Shown piece by piece: positions 18,901 through 30,886 of a DNA stretch of 64,000 nucleotides. Under the pieces are notes generated by a model. That model was not told where the DNA came from. It saw only the letters and a program-made list of their open reading frames with translations, and did no database searches. Position 1 is the stretch's first letter. Each line of letters begins with the position of its first letter. This stretch comes from Gaeumannomyces sp. JS-464. Its lineage: Eukaryota; Ascomycota; Sordariomycetes; Magnaporthales; Magnaporthaceae. The translations under genes and the position numbers were made by a program. The DNA is taken from NCBI GenBank assembly GCA_002197995.1, contig NGZR01000001.1, positions 2,790,001 through 2,854,000 on the forward strand, written 5' to 3'.

Positions 18901-20352
18901 CAGTATTGTGACAAAAGTTTGTTCCACCCCCACATTAAAAATGCACCGCTATTTTAACCACGCTTATTTTACCAGCGACTGCGCACCCAATTTTAAGCCA
19001 AATAAAAAAGCAAAACATGCATTAAAATGCCCTGCTTTAGGGCTTTAATATTTGGTATACCACCTTCGTGCCAAGCGCACGGCTTCCGCGCGGCGGGGCA
19101 TTAAATTTAATAGGCCGTCGATAAAATCCTATAGCACTGCCTCCTAAGCTGCTTTTAGGGCCGTATAAAAAGCAGCTTTGGTTACCTCGTTATTTGGTAA
19201 GGAATAAAGCTTTGGGAAATCCCTCCGTAAAATATCTTTTAAGCGCTTCCAAACGTGCTCGATAGGGTTTAAATTAGGGCTGTAAAAGGGCTAATCGATT
19301 ACTTAAATTCCATACCGTTCGAACCATTTCTTTGCCGCTATAAAAACGTCCATCCGGGCATTATCCTGTTGAAAAAAACGCTTAAACTGGTAAATTAGCA
19401 GTAAACCTTCCTCCAAAGCCCAAATATAACTCCGGGTACTATATCCTTTCCGGTGAAAAGCCGGATCTCTTTGCATAACTACCAATGGAAACCTCCCCCC
19501 TTTTAAATCGCCCTTTAAACTATTGCAAAAAGCGTTGTTTTTACGTGTATATCCAGATCGATATATTTACGGCTATATTTTAGCCGAAAGGGCCGGAAAA
19601 TTTATGGATCCGGCGCGTTAAGCGCGTTTTGCACGAAAAACTCGTTAAAATAGTACCTTTAATTTTTTTAATATAAATGGTTATTTATTAACGCACCACT
19701 TTTAAACGCACGTACCTCGATTAAATTTAGGTAGTTTTGCTTCCAACTTTGGACCCAGCGTAATCGAAGGATTAATAATTTTTTTGTAAATCGAATGCGC
19801 TTAATGCGACGCCATTTGCGTAAATAGTCGTTAGGTAAAGCTCGCCGGATCGTGCGTTAAAATACATCGGTAGGGCATTTATTTTAAAAAGTCCTGTACC
19901 TAACGCTAAAGGTCCTTTTTACTGTTAAAAGCAACTGCCGTTTAGCTGTTTTAAAAAGCTTTTTAGGGCTACCGGAACGAGGCAGGGACTTAAAAGTGTT
20001 TTAAAGTCGTGCGCGTTTAATCGTGTTGGTAATGGTACGCGTCGTGCAGTGAAATTCCGCGGCCAGGGCCGTTTTGGATTTACCGGCCAAGGCCGTTTTA
20101 GATTTACCGGCCAAAGCCGTTTTGGATTTACCGGCTTCCTAAGCGCCACATATAAATGCACGCTGCGTGGCAGTTAACTCGGCGTTTTTAAGCCGATTTC
20201 CGCTTATAACGGCACCAAAATGACGGATAGGAGCCGCCATTTAAGCTTGCAGTCAGCGATTAAAAATGGTAGAGGTTAGGTGGCGCGTTGGAAACGCGAC
20301 GCGATTTTTGGGGGTGGTGGGGAAAGTGGAACAAACTTTTGTCACATTACTA
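18901..20352 (-). mobile_element. Tc1/mariner-type transposon with decayed transposase, nested in the Harbinger-type element
   Basis: The element is 1452 bp, flanked by TA (18899-18900 and 20353-20354). Inverted repeats are CAGTATTGTGACAAAAGTTT at 18901 and, reading inward from 20352, TAGTAATGTGACAAAAGTTT; both continue GTTCCAC. The minus strand encodes a broken transposase. Its DDE domain reads FQQDNARMDVFIAAKKWFE (about 19305-19372), then NLNPIEHVWKRLKDILR (about 19200-19275) after a stop. The N-terminal HTH region (about 19990-20140) reads FHCTTRTITNTIKRA with an internal 24-bp repeat. Multiple stops make it inactive. Confidence 0.87.
20063..20134 (-). repeat. In-frame 24-bp triplication inside the mariner transposase HTH region
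   Basis: Three consecutive 24-bp units (20063-20086, 20087-20110, 20111-20134), with consensus CCAAGGCCGTTTTGGATTTA plus CCGG, differ by one or two bases each. On the coding (minus) strand they give an eight-residue repeat of the GKSKTALA type just ahead of the DNA-binding helix. The unit being a multiple of three suggests it arose while the frame was still coding. Confidence 0.9.
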
Positions 20353-20491
20353 TAGCGGGGCAAAAGTTATGCTTATTGGGCGTTTTACAGGGATTTAAGC
20401 CGGGGGTTTCGGATTTACAATCGGTTTTTCAAGCGGTTAGCAAAAAATAGTATGGAAAAAAAAAAACCGCAATAGTTTCGAACAGGGCCTT

Positions 20492-21011
20492 AGTTAACTA
20501 CAGCCCCAGGGAACTGGCAGGGCCACTGTTTTGCGCGTTTCCGCTTTATGCCTGTATACCACGCAAAGGCAGCGGCTTTTCGGCTTTGGGCCTTCGCACG
20601 GCGCCGTTTCGAACTTTGCGGCGCGCTTCGACAAGATGGCGCGGGACATTAGCGCCAGATATAGGGGCTGTACAATACTAAATCGGGTTTTTTGGTTTCT
20701 CATACTATTTTTGCCAACCGTTGGAAAACTGGTTTGCGGATCCGGGCTAAGGGCTTTTTGGCCCTTGTAAAAAGCCTAATAAATATAGCTTTAAACCCGC
20801 CAAAAGTATCATTTTAAACAGGCCAATGGGACCCGTAAATGCAGCCCTTGTAAACCACGTGTAACCCTTAATCCGGCTCGAGGTCGGCCGCCGGATACAA
20901 AGGAAGGGGATCCGGATTAAGTCGAGGCAGTAGGGAGTAAACAACTCGGCGATTCTAACCGCAATTTCTACCTGTTGGGAACACCAAATATACCGTTCAA
21001 CTCGCCTTTTT
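20492..21011. other. Sequence between the Harbinger-type element and the Harbinger transposase
   Basis: About 520 bases of moderate GC. ORFs on both strands (20531-20770, 20703-20494, 20944-20747) have no recognisable domain. It is probably the 5' part of the autonomous Harbinger copy, but I could not place its left terminal repeat. Confidence 0.35.
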
Positions 21012-22124
21012 TTGCTTTATCCAATGGCTATTTCCCTATCTACCTCCCGGGCCTTGTACCGGCGCAAAGTTCACTACCTTCTCCTTTTTTTTATGCAGGC
21101 AATCGTTGCCACCTGTATATCCAAAGCCCTTAGGGGCGTGGGCGGAGGCCTACGAACCGTGCATACGGCGATTTTTCCGGTAAACACCCTTTTCCGATAC
21201 TGGCAAAAACCCGAGGCCGCCTCGGCCTTTCGGGACCTGTTCCGGGTTAGCCAAAGCATTTTTAAAGCCTTTGCAACTGATTAAACACGAATTTACGCTT
21301 AACGGGGTCAAAACTCGTCTTTTTGCCCGAGAAAGTTGCGAGCTTTTTATATATCTGTAGGCAGGGTGTCTCTTTCCGGGCCGCGGCCCACCTTTTTGGC
21401 CGCAATGCGGATATAACAGGCCGGCATTTCCACGAGGTACTGCGAGCTATAATGCACTTCCACTGCGCGTTTGTAACGTTGCCGGGGGTTTCCGACGTCT
21501 CCTGGCCCGATTGCAGGCGTTAGGAGGTCCGGGAGGCTTTTACTGGGTGCTTGGGAGCCGTCGACGGGACTTTAATCAATGCTAAAGTTAGCGCGGAAAA
21601 GGGAGTCGCGTGGAGGAGTCGGAAGGGGCCTACTGCACAAAACGTCCTGGCGGCCGTAAATTACGGCGGGCGGTTCGTTTTCGTCCTGGCAGGCATAAAA
21701 GGGTTAATACACGACTCCCAAAAGTTTAAAAAGGCTTTTTCGCGCGGATTTCGGATTTTACCGGGTTACTTTTACTTTGGGGATGCCGGCTTTGGCCTAA
21801 GGCAAGAAGTAATTACTCCTTTTGCCGCGACGAGGTATTACTTACAAGAACAGGGCTTTGCCCGGCGCGGAAACCCCAAAAGAGCTTTCTAACCTGCACT
21901 ATGCAAAAATACGTGTAAAGGTTAAAAGGTTTTTCGGCGAGCTTAAAAGGCGTTGGAAAATTATTAAGGGCACGGCGCCCGATTACCATATCCGCATACA
22001 AATTGATATTGTATTGGCCGTTATAGCCTTGCATAACTTCATTTTGGAAAAGGAATCCAAGGCATTTTTAGCATCCAATTTTAGCCTCGAACAAGCTAAA
22101 ATTGGCGGAGAAAAATGCACTTAA
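21012..22124 (+). pseudogene. PIF/Harbinger DDE transposase (DDE_Tnp_4-like), broken
   Basis: The product would cut and paste a Harbinger element, together with a Myb-like partner. The N-terminal part reads RALYRRKVHYLLLFFMQAIV (about 21050-21110). FLYICRQGVSFRAAAHLFGR (about 21336-21400) is the family's HTH region. The catalytic core has LGAVDGTLIN with the first Asp (about 21550-21580) and PGYFYFGDAGFGL with the second (about 21760-21800). It ends in FFGELKRRWKIIKG, carrying the third acidic residue, and IVLAVIALHNFI (about 21930-22045). Defects are in-frame stops near 21284 and 21521 (DCRR-stop-EVREAF) and a frameshift at about 21855-21870. This is one of the best-preserved coding remnants of the right compartment. 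Its partner on the opposite strand lies 0.8 kb downstream. Confidence 0.87.
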
Positions 22125-22924
22125 AAGGGCTCGGGTTTAAAGGAAAGGTGTAAAGCGAGGGCGGCAAATCGGGATAACGCAAGCGTTTTGGATTTAATAC
22201 TAAGCCTCAATAACTAATAAATTATAAGACGATTACCAAGCTTACAAGGCTCGTGAAAAAACGCCGTAATTTGCGTTAAAATCGCCTCGTTAAGGGGAAT
22301 TAAAAAGGGGTCGCGGCTTGCTAATTAAAGCACTGGTTTAAAAAAAAAAGGTTAACTTAAAAAAAGCGGTATAACGAGGGCTTTATGCAAAAGTGGCAGA
22401 TTTAGCGTAGCGAAAAATGCTTAGTTTTATGCGAAAGTAAGCCATTCGATTGCCTTTATTAAAACGAATCGATCGGTGCTATTTTCGAGGTAAACGGCTA
22501 AAATTAAAAGGAAAGCCGGCGATTAAATTAAAAGGTTGTTTTGGATTTGCATAAACGTTATTTATTTAAATAATAAATGCGGTAGCAATGGATTAACCGA
22601 AATATTAACTGGATTTAGGCGGGGAGCATAACAAAAGGGTGGCATTCGTTAAGCTTTGCCAGCCAACTTTCGTCGTTTTTTTTGCGATAATTCCGGTGTT
22701 TGTTTAAATCGTAACTTGGTGCATTTTAATCGCCTTTTTAAGGCCAATTAAATGCCGTAACCCGCGGCGCGATTAACGCTATTTTCATTTATTTAAAAGC
22801 GAGTAATGGTGCATATAATAACCTGCCCAATGCTAATTCCCGTGCTAAACCTCCCCGACGTTTAAAAGCAAAGCTAACAAAACACTCCCTAATAACTTTA
22901 GCAAAACAGGACTTTTAAATACGA
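22125..22924. other. AT-rich spacer between the convergent Harbinger genes
   Basis: About 800 bases without a sustained reading frame and full of TAA/TTAA words. It separates the 3' ends of the transposase (+) and the Myb-like gene (-). Nothing else is recognisable. Confidence 0.5.
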
Positions 22925-24005
22925 AAATACCTTTATTCAAACCGCTTCGATTACAAAAACCCGTTTATCGCGTCGTTTTGCACCAAATTAACTATCAAAT
23001 CTCTGTTTTCCTCGTCGGTTAACCATTAGTAAGCCATCGATTCGTCGGATTTAAAGGTCCGGATTAATTGCCGCTTAACCCGGCCCGACAAGCTATCCTA
23101 CGGGTATTTCCGTAGTTTTTTAACGGCCTAAATCCAAAGCTCGTGCTTTAACCAATGCTTAAAAGGCGTTCGAAAAGCTTGGGAAAACCTCCTACTTGGA
23201 AGGGTTAAATCCCAGTCGGTTTTTAATCCGGTTCGGGCTAACGTTTGTGCAGCTTTAAAAAGGCGGTCCCCGACGTGTAATTGGGCTTCCGCTACCGTTA
23301 AATGCCCGGCCTTGCCAAAAGGTCGTTTTCCGGGCCCTTTTTTGGCCGGCTAACGTGCGGGACCCTCGTCGTCGCTTTCCTTTTTTGCTAAACGTTGGGC
23401 GGCCGTAGCGATCTATTCCTTTATCGCCTAATTACTTGCAAAAGCGGCCTCGTAAAGGTCCGGACGAAAAGAGCCTTTTTGCGCATCCAACGGGCGTTAA
23501 GCCGAACCGCAAAAAACGCCTGCCAAACGTGCTCGCTGGCGAGGTAAAGTCCCGTAACTGGATTAACGGTAACCCCTAACCTTTTCCCGAAGTTTAGCTA
23601 GTCCTTATACTGCTTTTTAAAACTATTATACTTGTTTTTAACCCTTTTTAACTACCAAATAAAGGGCTAACGATTAGCTAAAGCTTTAACGGCCGTTTTA
23701 AAGCATTTGGAAAGCCAGGAAGCGATCGCCGGATTTATTTTCCCTTGGCGGCCGGACTTCGCGAAGCTTTCGAAAAAGGCCAAAAGCTGATCGGCGGTCC
23801 AATCAATACGTTTGCCAGCCTTTTAAAAGGCTTGGGAAGCCCTTTTAAAAGTCGCTTGGGGTTGTTTGGGTAACGGCACAAGGGAGGGGGTTTTAAAAGG
23901 TGCACGGGAAACCGGAAAGAACGCTGCCGGCGAGTTAAAATCGTCGCAAAAGTCGTCGATATCGTCGTTTTCCCGGCCCTGTAACAAGGCTGCCGAAGTT
24001 CCCAA
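22925..24005 (-). pseudogene. Myb/SANT-like DNA-binding protein of a Harbinger element, decayed
   Basis: PIF/Harbinger elements carry a second gene for a Myb/SANT-type protein that recruits the transposase to DNA and nucleus. The minus strand from 24005 starts MGTSAALLQGRENDDIDDF. After a stop near 23823 it continues in frame with a SANT-like helix set, RIDWTADQLLAFFESFAKSG (about 23755-23815). Next come KRVKNKYNSFKKQYKD and GVTVNPVTGLYLASEHVW, the two halves typical of the Myb_DNA-bind_3 fold. Then HLTVAEAQLHVGDRLFKAAQ and a C-terminal part (SMAY-stop-WLTDEENRDLIVNLVQND) run to about 22925. Stops are mostly TAG or TAA at former CAG/CAA or TGG positions, as in RIP. The gene is convergent with the transposase. 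Confidence 0.75.
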
Positions 24006-24300
24006 CGTGATATAGGTGGCTGGGGATCCTCCTCGTTCTCGTTATAAGGCGGGGGGACGAGGGAGGCAAAAATTAGGCCCGATTTAGGCTTTCCCGGCGC
24101 CGGCGCCGGAAACGGAGGAAGGGTTAACGGGCATAGCCCTAAAAGTAGGGTTAGTAAGTAACAAAGTCGGTTGTAGGTAGTAAAAATAAGCCGGATTAGT
24201 TTTTGCTGTACTTAAATTTAGCTTGCCAAAAGCTTCCCCTTATATACTACGAAAACCTTTAGGCTTTAAGCTTTCAAATGAGCTTACAGCCGGCCTTAAG
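24006..24300. other. Upstream of the Myb-like gene, left flank of the gypsy element
   Basis: Just under 300 bases ending at the LTR start (24301). It is probably the distal part of the Harbinger copy. No terminal repeat was found here; the gypsy insertion may have separated it from the sequence right of 30886. Confidence 0.35.
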
Positions 24301-24511
24301 TGTAACGAGAACGATGGGAACCGAGGCAAGGCTACAATATACCTTTCATTATTATTACGATCTAAAGCTAAGAAAGTAAAAACAATTGCGCGTTGCGACA
24401 CGCGTACGCACAAAGATTAGTATGGCATCCGATGGTTTTTGGTTAGGTAACTTTAGGGCCATCTTTGCAACCATGGCCCAAGCGCCCGTAAAAGCCGGCC
24501 GTGCTATAACA
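24301..24511 (-). repeat. 3' LTR of gypsy family 1 (211 bp)
   Basis: Starts TGTAACGAGAACG and ends GTGCTATAACA; same length as the copy at 30676-30886. Most differences between the copies are C/T or G/A, consistent with RIP after insertion. The ORF at 24223-24420 runs through this LTR and is not a gene. Confidence 0.93.
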
Positions 24512-27500
24512 TTACCCCCCTTTTAAAAGGGCCGAAAAGAAACGGTTGTGCGGTCCTCTTTTAACGATTTCCTTTTTTAACGCCTCGGCATCCTTCGTCG
24601 CAACCCTGCTTAATCCCGCCGTCGGCTGGTTTGTTGTTATCGGCGTGATTTTTTGCGAAAGCGTCCTTTTCGGCGGTTTTCAGCCAAATTTGCAATTGCT
24701 TCGGCGGGCTTAACTTGTCCGGATACTTCTCGTAATATGTTTTAAGCGAAATGGCCGCGTTTTTAAAAGCAACGGCGTTATAAAAGTTAAGGTCGGGGTT
24801 CCAACCTCGCCATTGCATTTGGTATTGGAAGCGTTCGTAGTACAGCCTCGATAATAGGATGGTTTTCAGCTTCCATTTTTTTTTGCCGTTAACGGTTTCC
24901 GACTCGGATCGCTTTAGCTTTTATTTCGGCAAAGTTTATTTAGGAATCGTTTTAACCTATCCGCATAAAAAACCCTCGTCCTTTTTTATCTTTAAAAAAC
25001 TTCCAGCTTATATAAGTAACTTTTAAAAGCCACGATCCGGTATGGCCTTTTGGTTAACGGGAAATCGAGCTTATTATTAGGCCTATCCGTCGCCCAGTTT
25101 TTTTTAATAATTAGGATTTTATCGCTTACTTCGAAGTTCGGAATTTGACGATGTTTGTTAGTTTAAATGGTTGTTTTTTCCTAAGCCCGGAGTAATAATT
25201 TCCGGGCTTCCTCGCTAAATTTTAACAACTTTTTCGCCGCTTTTGCGCATTTCCTCGTAATATTTTCTCTTATGCCGTTAACCTTTTAAACGTCGTTTAA
25301 CGGGCTTAATCCTAATGCGGAAAATACGAAAAGCTTATCGACATTTCGAAAGGTAATATAACTTTTAGCGATTCGTGCGGAAATGTCGTTTAAATTAGGT
25401 TAAAAGCGGGCAAAAGGTTAACTAGTTATTTTAAAAATGGTTTACGAATAAACGTAACGTTAATCCAAATATTAGTTTATAATTTCGGCTTATCCTGCCG
25501 ATTGGGAATAGCCGAACGAGGATAGCTTTTTAATTTACGCCCAAAATTTTCGACAACTCGTTAGTAAAATCGGAAACGAACTAAAGGCCACGATCGAATC
25601 CGACGGTTTAAAAGCAACCCGTATACCGGTATAGTCTTTTATAATATAGCTTTGCCGTTATTAACTTTGTAATTTTCGTATCGTAAAGGATCGTTTATAA
25701 ACGTTTGGTTAAGCAATCCATTATTACCAGCGTATTATTATACCCTTTCCTATTTTTAGGTATACTTTTAAAGTCGACGACCATATGCTGCTAAACGCGC
25801 ATAAAAGGAAGGAAAGGGTGCAATAACCCGGGCGTTTTATTTTTAGGTACTTTCGCGGATTTGCAGCTGCAAATTAGCCACGAATTAATTAACATTTGCA
25901 TTTAGTCCGGGCTACTAGTACTTTCTATTAACGAGCTTCCTCGTTTTTTTGTCGCGTTCCGGGTGTACGGCCGTAATTCGGCCGTATGCTTTCGCAATAA
26001 GCTTCGCTAGCCATATTGCGTTTTCCAAAATAGGAACGACCAGCTTGTTTTTGTAAAAAACATATTAATGGTTTGGTTTTTCCAAATCGCTAAGCAAAAT
26101 TTACCCTTTTTGTTTTTTTTTAGCTTTAATATTTTTGTACTTTTTTAAAAAGGGCGCCTTAAGGTTTGCCTTTAACAGTCGGTTCGACAAAATCATTTCG
26201 AACAGCTTTTCCGGTTCCGATTTTTCCGAAATAAGCGTTTCCAATACGAATAGCAGGTTTTCCGAGCCTTCCCGTAATGCCGGGGCAAATATCGCTCGGT
26301 ACCGTTTAGCTTTTTTCTTTTCTTTTTGGAATTTTGTTTCTTCCGTTTTTTTTATTAGCGCGTCCGCCGCGGGCATTTTCGGATTTAAGGCGATAAGTAA
26401 TTTTAAAGCGGTATTGGGAAAATAAGTCCAACTAAGCGGCCTGTTTAGCGTTTAAGTGTTTTTTCGTCCGAAGTATTTTAACGCTTAGTAGTCCGTAATA
26501 ACGAGGAACTTTTTGGCTTGCAATTTTACGAGTTCCGCTTTTTAATGCTTAAACGCTCGCACTATTACCAGCAGCTTTTTATCGTGGATAGGATAGTTAA
26601 GCTCGGCCTCGTGCATTATTTCGAAAAAGAACGCAATCGAATGCCACCCGTTTTCGTGCTTTTGGGGATAGCACGCTTACTAAAAACCCCGTCGAAGGCA
26701 TCCGTTTTTACCCGGGTTTGCCGGTTTTATTCGTAATGCTTAAGCACCGGGGCGTGCAGCAATTGGCGTTTAAGCTTTTTAAAGACTTTGCTTTCGGCTT
26801 CGTCCATTTAAAAACATTTCGCCTTTTTTCGTTAAACTGGTTTAAAGGTTTAACGATTCGGCTGTATTTTGGGACGAACTTGCGGTAAAAGTTGCAAAAG
26901 CTAAAAAAAAGATTAAACCCTTTTTTAAAAACTTTAAAGCCTTTTAGTTTTTCACTACTGCGATTTTTTTAAAATTAATTTTAATTTCGGATATTCCGAT
27001 AATAAAGCTTAGGAATTTCGTTTTTTCGACGTGGAACTCGTATTTTTTTAAGTCGGTTGGAAACCGGCCTTTTTAGCCTTCGCAGCATTTTAAACACGTG
27101 CTTTTGGTGCTGCTCCAAAATCGACGATTAAATAATAATATCGTCGATATAAGCGGAGCAAAAGTCGTTTAAATATTCCATTAAAATGCTGTTAATAAAC
27201 CTTTAAAATGTTGCCGGGCTATTCGTAAATTTAAAAAGCATTACGTTATATTTAAAAGTTTTATAACGTGTACGAAACGTTGTTAATTTTTTAGCTTCCG
27301 GCTTTATTTTAATTTTATAAAAAGCTTAGCGGATATTTATTTTAGTGAAAAACTTAGCGTTCGATATTTTAGCTAAAGTTTTTTCGATTAAAGGTAACGG
27401 ATATACGTCTTTTTGGTTATCGCATTAAGCTTCCTATAATTTACGCACAGCCGTAAACTACCGTCCGCTTTTTTCGCAAACAGGATAAGTGCGGCAAAAA

Positions 27501-30500
27501 CGCTATTGGCTTCGATAAATCCTTTATGCAGGTTATCGGTAATGTATTACCAATACGCTTTTAACTTTTCGGCGGACATTTTATATAACGGGGAGTAATT
27601 TAGCTTACCGGCGTCGCGTTTCTTTTTTAATTCGATTTAATGGTCGATTTTAAAAACGGAGGCGGAAAAGTTGGTTAAATTTCGCTTTGTTAAATAAGTT
27701 TAATATTTCGGGTATTCGAAAAGCATTAGCATTTTTGCTTATTATCGGAGCTTTTTTTTATTGTGCGGTATTAACTTTCGATTTTTCTGGTTATTCCTTT
27801 TGCTTTCGATAAGCCGGTTAATTTCGAATAAGCTGGTTATTGCTAAAGGAGCTTTATACCGCGTTGCGATTTGCATTAGGCTTATTATACCGATAAAAGC
27901 GGTATTAACCGCGCGGTTTTTATACCAACTTACGGCGTTTCTTTTTAGGGTGTACTTTTCGTGCGCGTTTTTTTGGATTTAAATTTTCAGCTAGTTTTGC
28001 GCTTTGCCGAAGCTCGGCTTTCTCGCGGCGGAAATAAGGTTTTTAATCGGGGACAAAGCTTATGTTAAAGCTTAAAACCTTTCGTTTCGTTCCGGCCGTA
28101 ATCGCGATTTCGGCTTCGAACCGGCGGTCGGTCGGGGTATTAACCTTGTTAGTGGTATTTTTAGCGGGGGCTTTTTACTAGTTAAGGGTTTCCGAGTAAT
28201 TGCTTTTAGCTTGTTAATATGTCGCCGCACCTCGAACAGCGTATTTTTGCCGTTTTTTCTCCTTTTATCTTCCGCTTTTATTAAGGCCTTTTTCCGGCGA
28301 AACCTTTTTATTATAAACCTTTATAGGCAGCGGGTTAACGTAAAAAAGTTGTTTATCGCGATGTTTTGTAATTCGGGGGTTAAAAAGTTAGCGTTATCGT
28401 TAAACAAAAGTTTTTATCGCCGATATCGGGGAAAATATCGTAACTTTCCAAAACTTTTAACCCGATTATTAAATTTTGCTTTATATTTAAAACCAGCAAA
28501 GGAACGTTGTAAACGTTCGGCGTAAATCCGGAAATGCGCGATACCGCACGTTTACCGCTTATGCTCCCTTTTGTTATAACTTCCGATTGTTTATAAAACA
28601 AAATTATCGAAACGGGCAGTTTTAAATAGTTTTTCGCTTTTTTTGCCGTGCGTAGGTTAACGAAAAGGTAACCATTTGCTTTCGTATTAATTAAGCTTTG
28701 TATAAAAAGAAAAAGTCCATTAAACGATATAATACTGGGCAGCGTAAACGAGCTACCGCCCAAATATTTATAAAAAAAATTAAAAAGCAACTTTTTTTTA
28801 TAGTTTTCCGCTATACTATACGTTTTTTAAAAGGGAGTTCATTTTCCCCAAAGTTGTTAGTTTTTCGACTCGGCTTTATTGCCGCTGCTTTATTAAAGCA
28901 TTTTTTATTTAATTTAGGCGGGTAATATTTGGCTAAAATCTCGTTAATTCGGGCTTCGTTAGTATTTTTAATCGCGCGAAAGGCATTCGCGGGTGCGATA
29001 TCCGGTTTTTTTGCAATTAAACAACGTTTCTTTTTAAAAGGCGGGCCATTTCCTCGCAAGGTAAGCGAATAGCGGCATTTGCGGCAAAAGTTGCGAAAGT
29101 TTGTTAAAAGTTTTACGAAATTTAAAGGCTAATGCCGGGCTGCTTCCCTATATTGCTTTTTTCTTTCTTTTAATTGCGGCTTTCTTTTTACGCATTCGCT
29201 TATATTAAAAGGAAAACTTTATGCTTAACGATAAAACTCCTCGAATATAACGCTTTAGTTAATATACTTTTAAATGATTTAAATTCGAAGGCTAAGCGTA
29301 AAACGATTGTAAATTTTGCGGTTCCAATTCGTCCGAAAAACTTTGCATTTTCCAGCAAAACGTATAAAGTCGTTTTTAAAATTGAGGAATTTATTTCCGG
29401 CTTTTATAGCTAGCTTTTTAAAATCCGCGTAGGTTTTGGCTTTCGCGTTTTTATTATAGTGCTTTTTTTAAAAAATGGTTTATTAGTTCGTCGTAAATGC
29501 GAAAAGCGATTAAGGTAAATGTTTCGGGTGTAAAGCAGTAATACCGAAACCGCTCGACCTGCTAAACGGCCGAATACGTAGGCGAACTTTTCGGGGTCGG
29601 TCCACTTTCCTTTATCGATTTAAATTTGTTTTTAATTTGTCGATGTTAATATTTAAAAGTCATTTTATCCGTAGCGGGGTTTTCGTGGAATTCCGGGGAT
29701 TTTTCATTTTAGCCTTTTAACGTCCTCCCTTTTGGTTCGTACTGTTCGAGCCGGGGGTTTAATCGCGTCGCGCTATTAATTACTTTACGCAATTAGCTAG
29801 CGTGGCATTTTTGGTCGTATAGTATTTTGCAAAGCTACCATTTGGTTTATAAGTTCGTTAATTTATTGCTGGTTTTTTGGATCCGTTAAGGCCGGTAACG
29901 AAGTCGGGCAAGCGTGGTCCCGAAATTCCTTATCGAAGCATTTTGCCTATAAATAAACCATTTAAATTATGCGATTAAAATTTTTAGCGAGCTTGTAAAA
30001 CTTTAAACCTGTATATAAAAAGCTATCCAAACGATCGAGCGAGTTTTAGCTCTCGATATATTGCTTTTGGGTGGTTTTTAACCATTGCTTGGAATTGTTT
30101 TTAAATTAGCAAGCTTTTAAAATTGGGCTAAGCAGCTTTGCCGTTTTTCGATATTGGCCGGAAAAAAATGCTACGTTTTCGTTTTTATTTCCCGATTTGC
30201 CCGTTAAAGCGGCCAAATTGTCGATTTTAAAATGCAGGTCGTCCTTTAGGTTTTTGCTAGTAAAGGTATATTTCGTTCCGTTTAGTTTATTAATAACCTC
30301 CTTTTCGTACTGCTTGTAGGTTAAAAAAACCTCCTTTTTGTTATTATTATCCCTATTGCCCGCCGTGATCGTAATTGCAGGCTGCGGAACTCCCTTTACA
30401 TTTTAATAGGTAATTTGCTAATAAATCGCTAGTAGCGACTTTCGTTGTTTGTCGGATTGGGGGAAAGCTTTTTCCAGGTCGCTTAAAACGAAGCGCATTT

Positions 30501-30675
30501 GCTTTTTCGCTTTTTAAGCGCGCTTTTCGCGCTCGGTAACGGATATAGCCATGGTGGTCGTTTTCGGGTAGTCGTAAAGCTAATCGCCCAATTCGTTTAA
30601 GCTTGTTAATTTGTTTTAATAGGATATTTTAAAGGCCTTTTTAGGCAGTAAAACCGTTGTTTAAGCTTTAAATAA

Positions 30676-30886
30676 TGTAACGGAAACGATAGGAACCGAG
30701 GCAGGGCTATAGTATACCTTTTATTATTATCACGATTTAAAGCTAAAAAAGTAAAAACAATTGCGCGTTGCGACACGCGTGCGCATAGAAATTAGTATAG
30801 CATCCGATGGTTTTTAGTTAGGTGATTTTAGGGCCATTTTTATAACCATAGCCCAAGCGCCCGTAAAAGCCGGCCGTGCTATAACA
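30676..30886 (-). repeat. 5' LTR of gypsy family 1 (211 bp)
   Basis: Starts TGTAACGGAAACG and ends GTGCTATAACA. Shared blocks with the left copy include CAATTGCGCGTTGCGACACG and GTAAAAGCCGGCCGTGCTAT. In the minus orientation the internal region begins immediately left of 30676. Confidence 0.93.

Larger units (their letters stand above)
18343..20488. mobile_element. Small PIF/Harbinger-type element (non-autonomous), split by a mariner insertion
   Basis: Terminal inverted repeats are AGGCCTGTTCGAAACTAT at 18343 and, reading inward from 20488, GGCCCTGTTCGAAACTAT. The match extends about 27 bp into a CGGTTTTT tract. The 3-bp TTA at 18340-18342 and 20489-20491 is the PIF/Harbinger-type target duplication, and the GGCCCTGTT start is typical of that superfamily. 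Without the mariner inside it, the element is about 690 bp with no coding capacity, so it is MITE-like. It may be mobilised by the Harbinger transposase at 21.0-22.1 kb; shared ends with that copy were not demonstrated. Confidence 0.75.
24301..30886 (-). mobile_element. Ty3/gypsy LTR retrotransposon, RIP-mutated (family 1)
   Basis: The element is 6586 bp with two 211-bp LTRs (24301-24511 and 30676-30886) that begin TGTAACG and end TATAACA. Flanks are TTAAG on the left and TTAAA on the right, a probable 5-bp duplication with one change. On the minus strand, order and content fit gypsy: gag near 30.6-28.8 kb (CCHC knuckle lost in RCLIAKKPDIAP near 29.0 kb), reverse transcriptase with FKYNVMLFKFTNSPATF and FCSAYIDDIII (about 27130-27260), then integrase with ITAVHPERDKKTRKLVNRKY and RKGYNNTLVIMDCLTKR (about 25.7-26.0 kb). 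RT upstream of integrase excludes copia. A polypurine tract (AAAAGGGGGG on the minus strand) adjoins the 3' LTR at about 24514-24525. Stops are everywhere, so it is dead. Confidence 0.92.

Noticed and set aside
24223..24420. Small ORF at 24.2 kb
   Set aside because: Most of it lies in the 3' LTR of the gypsy element, which recurs at 30676.
28211..28925. ORFs on both strands within the gypsy element
   Set aside because: Frames of the decayed minus-strand gag-pol or their mirrors; no independent gene.
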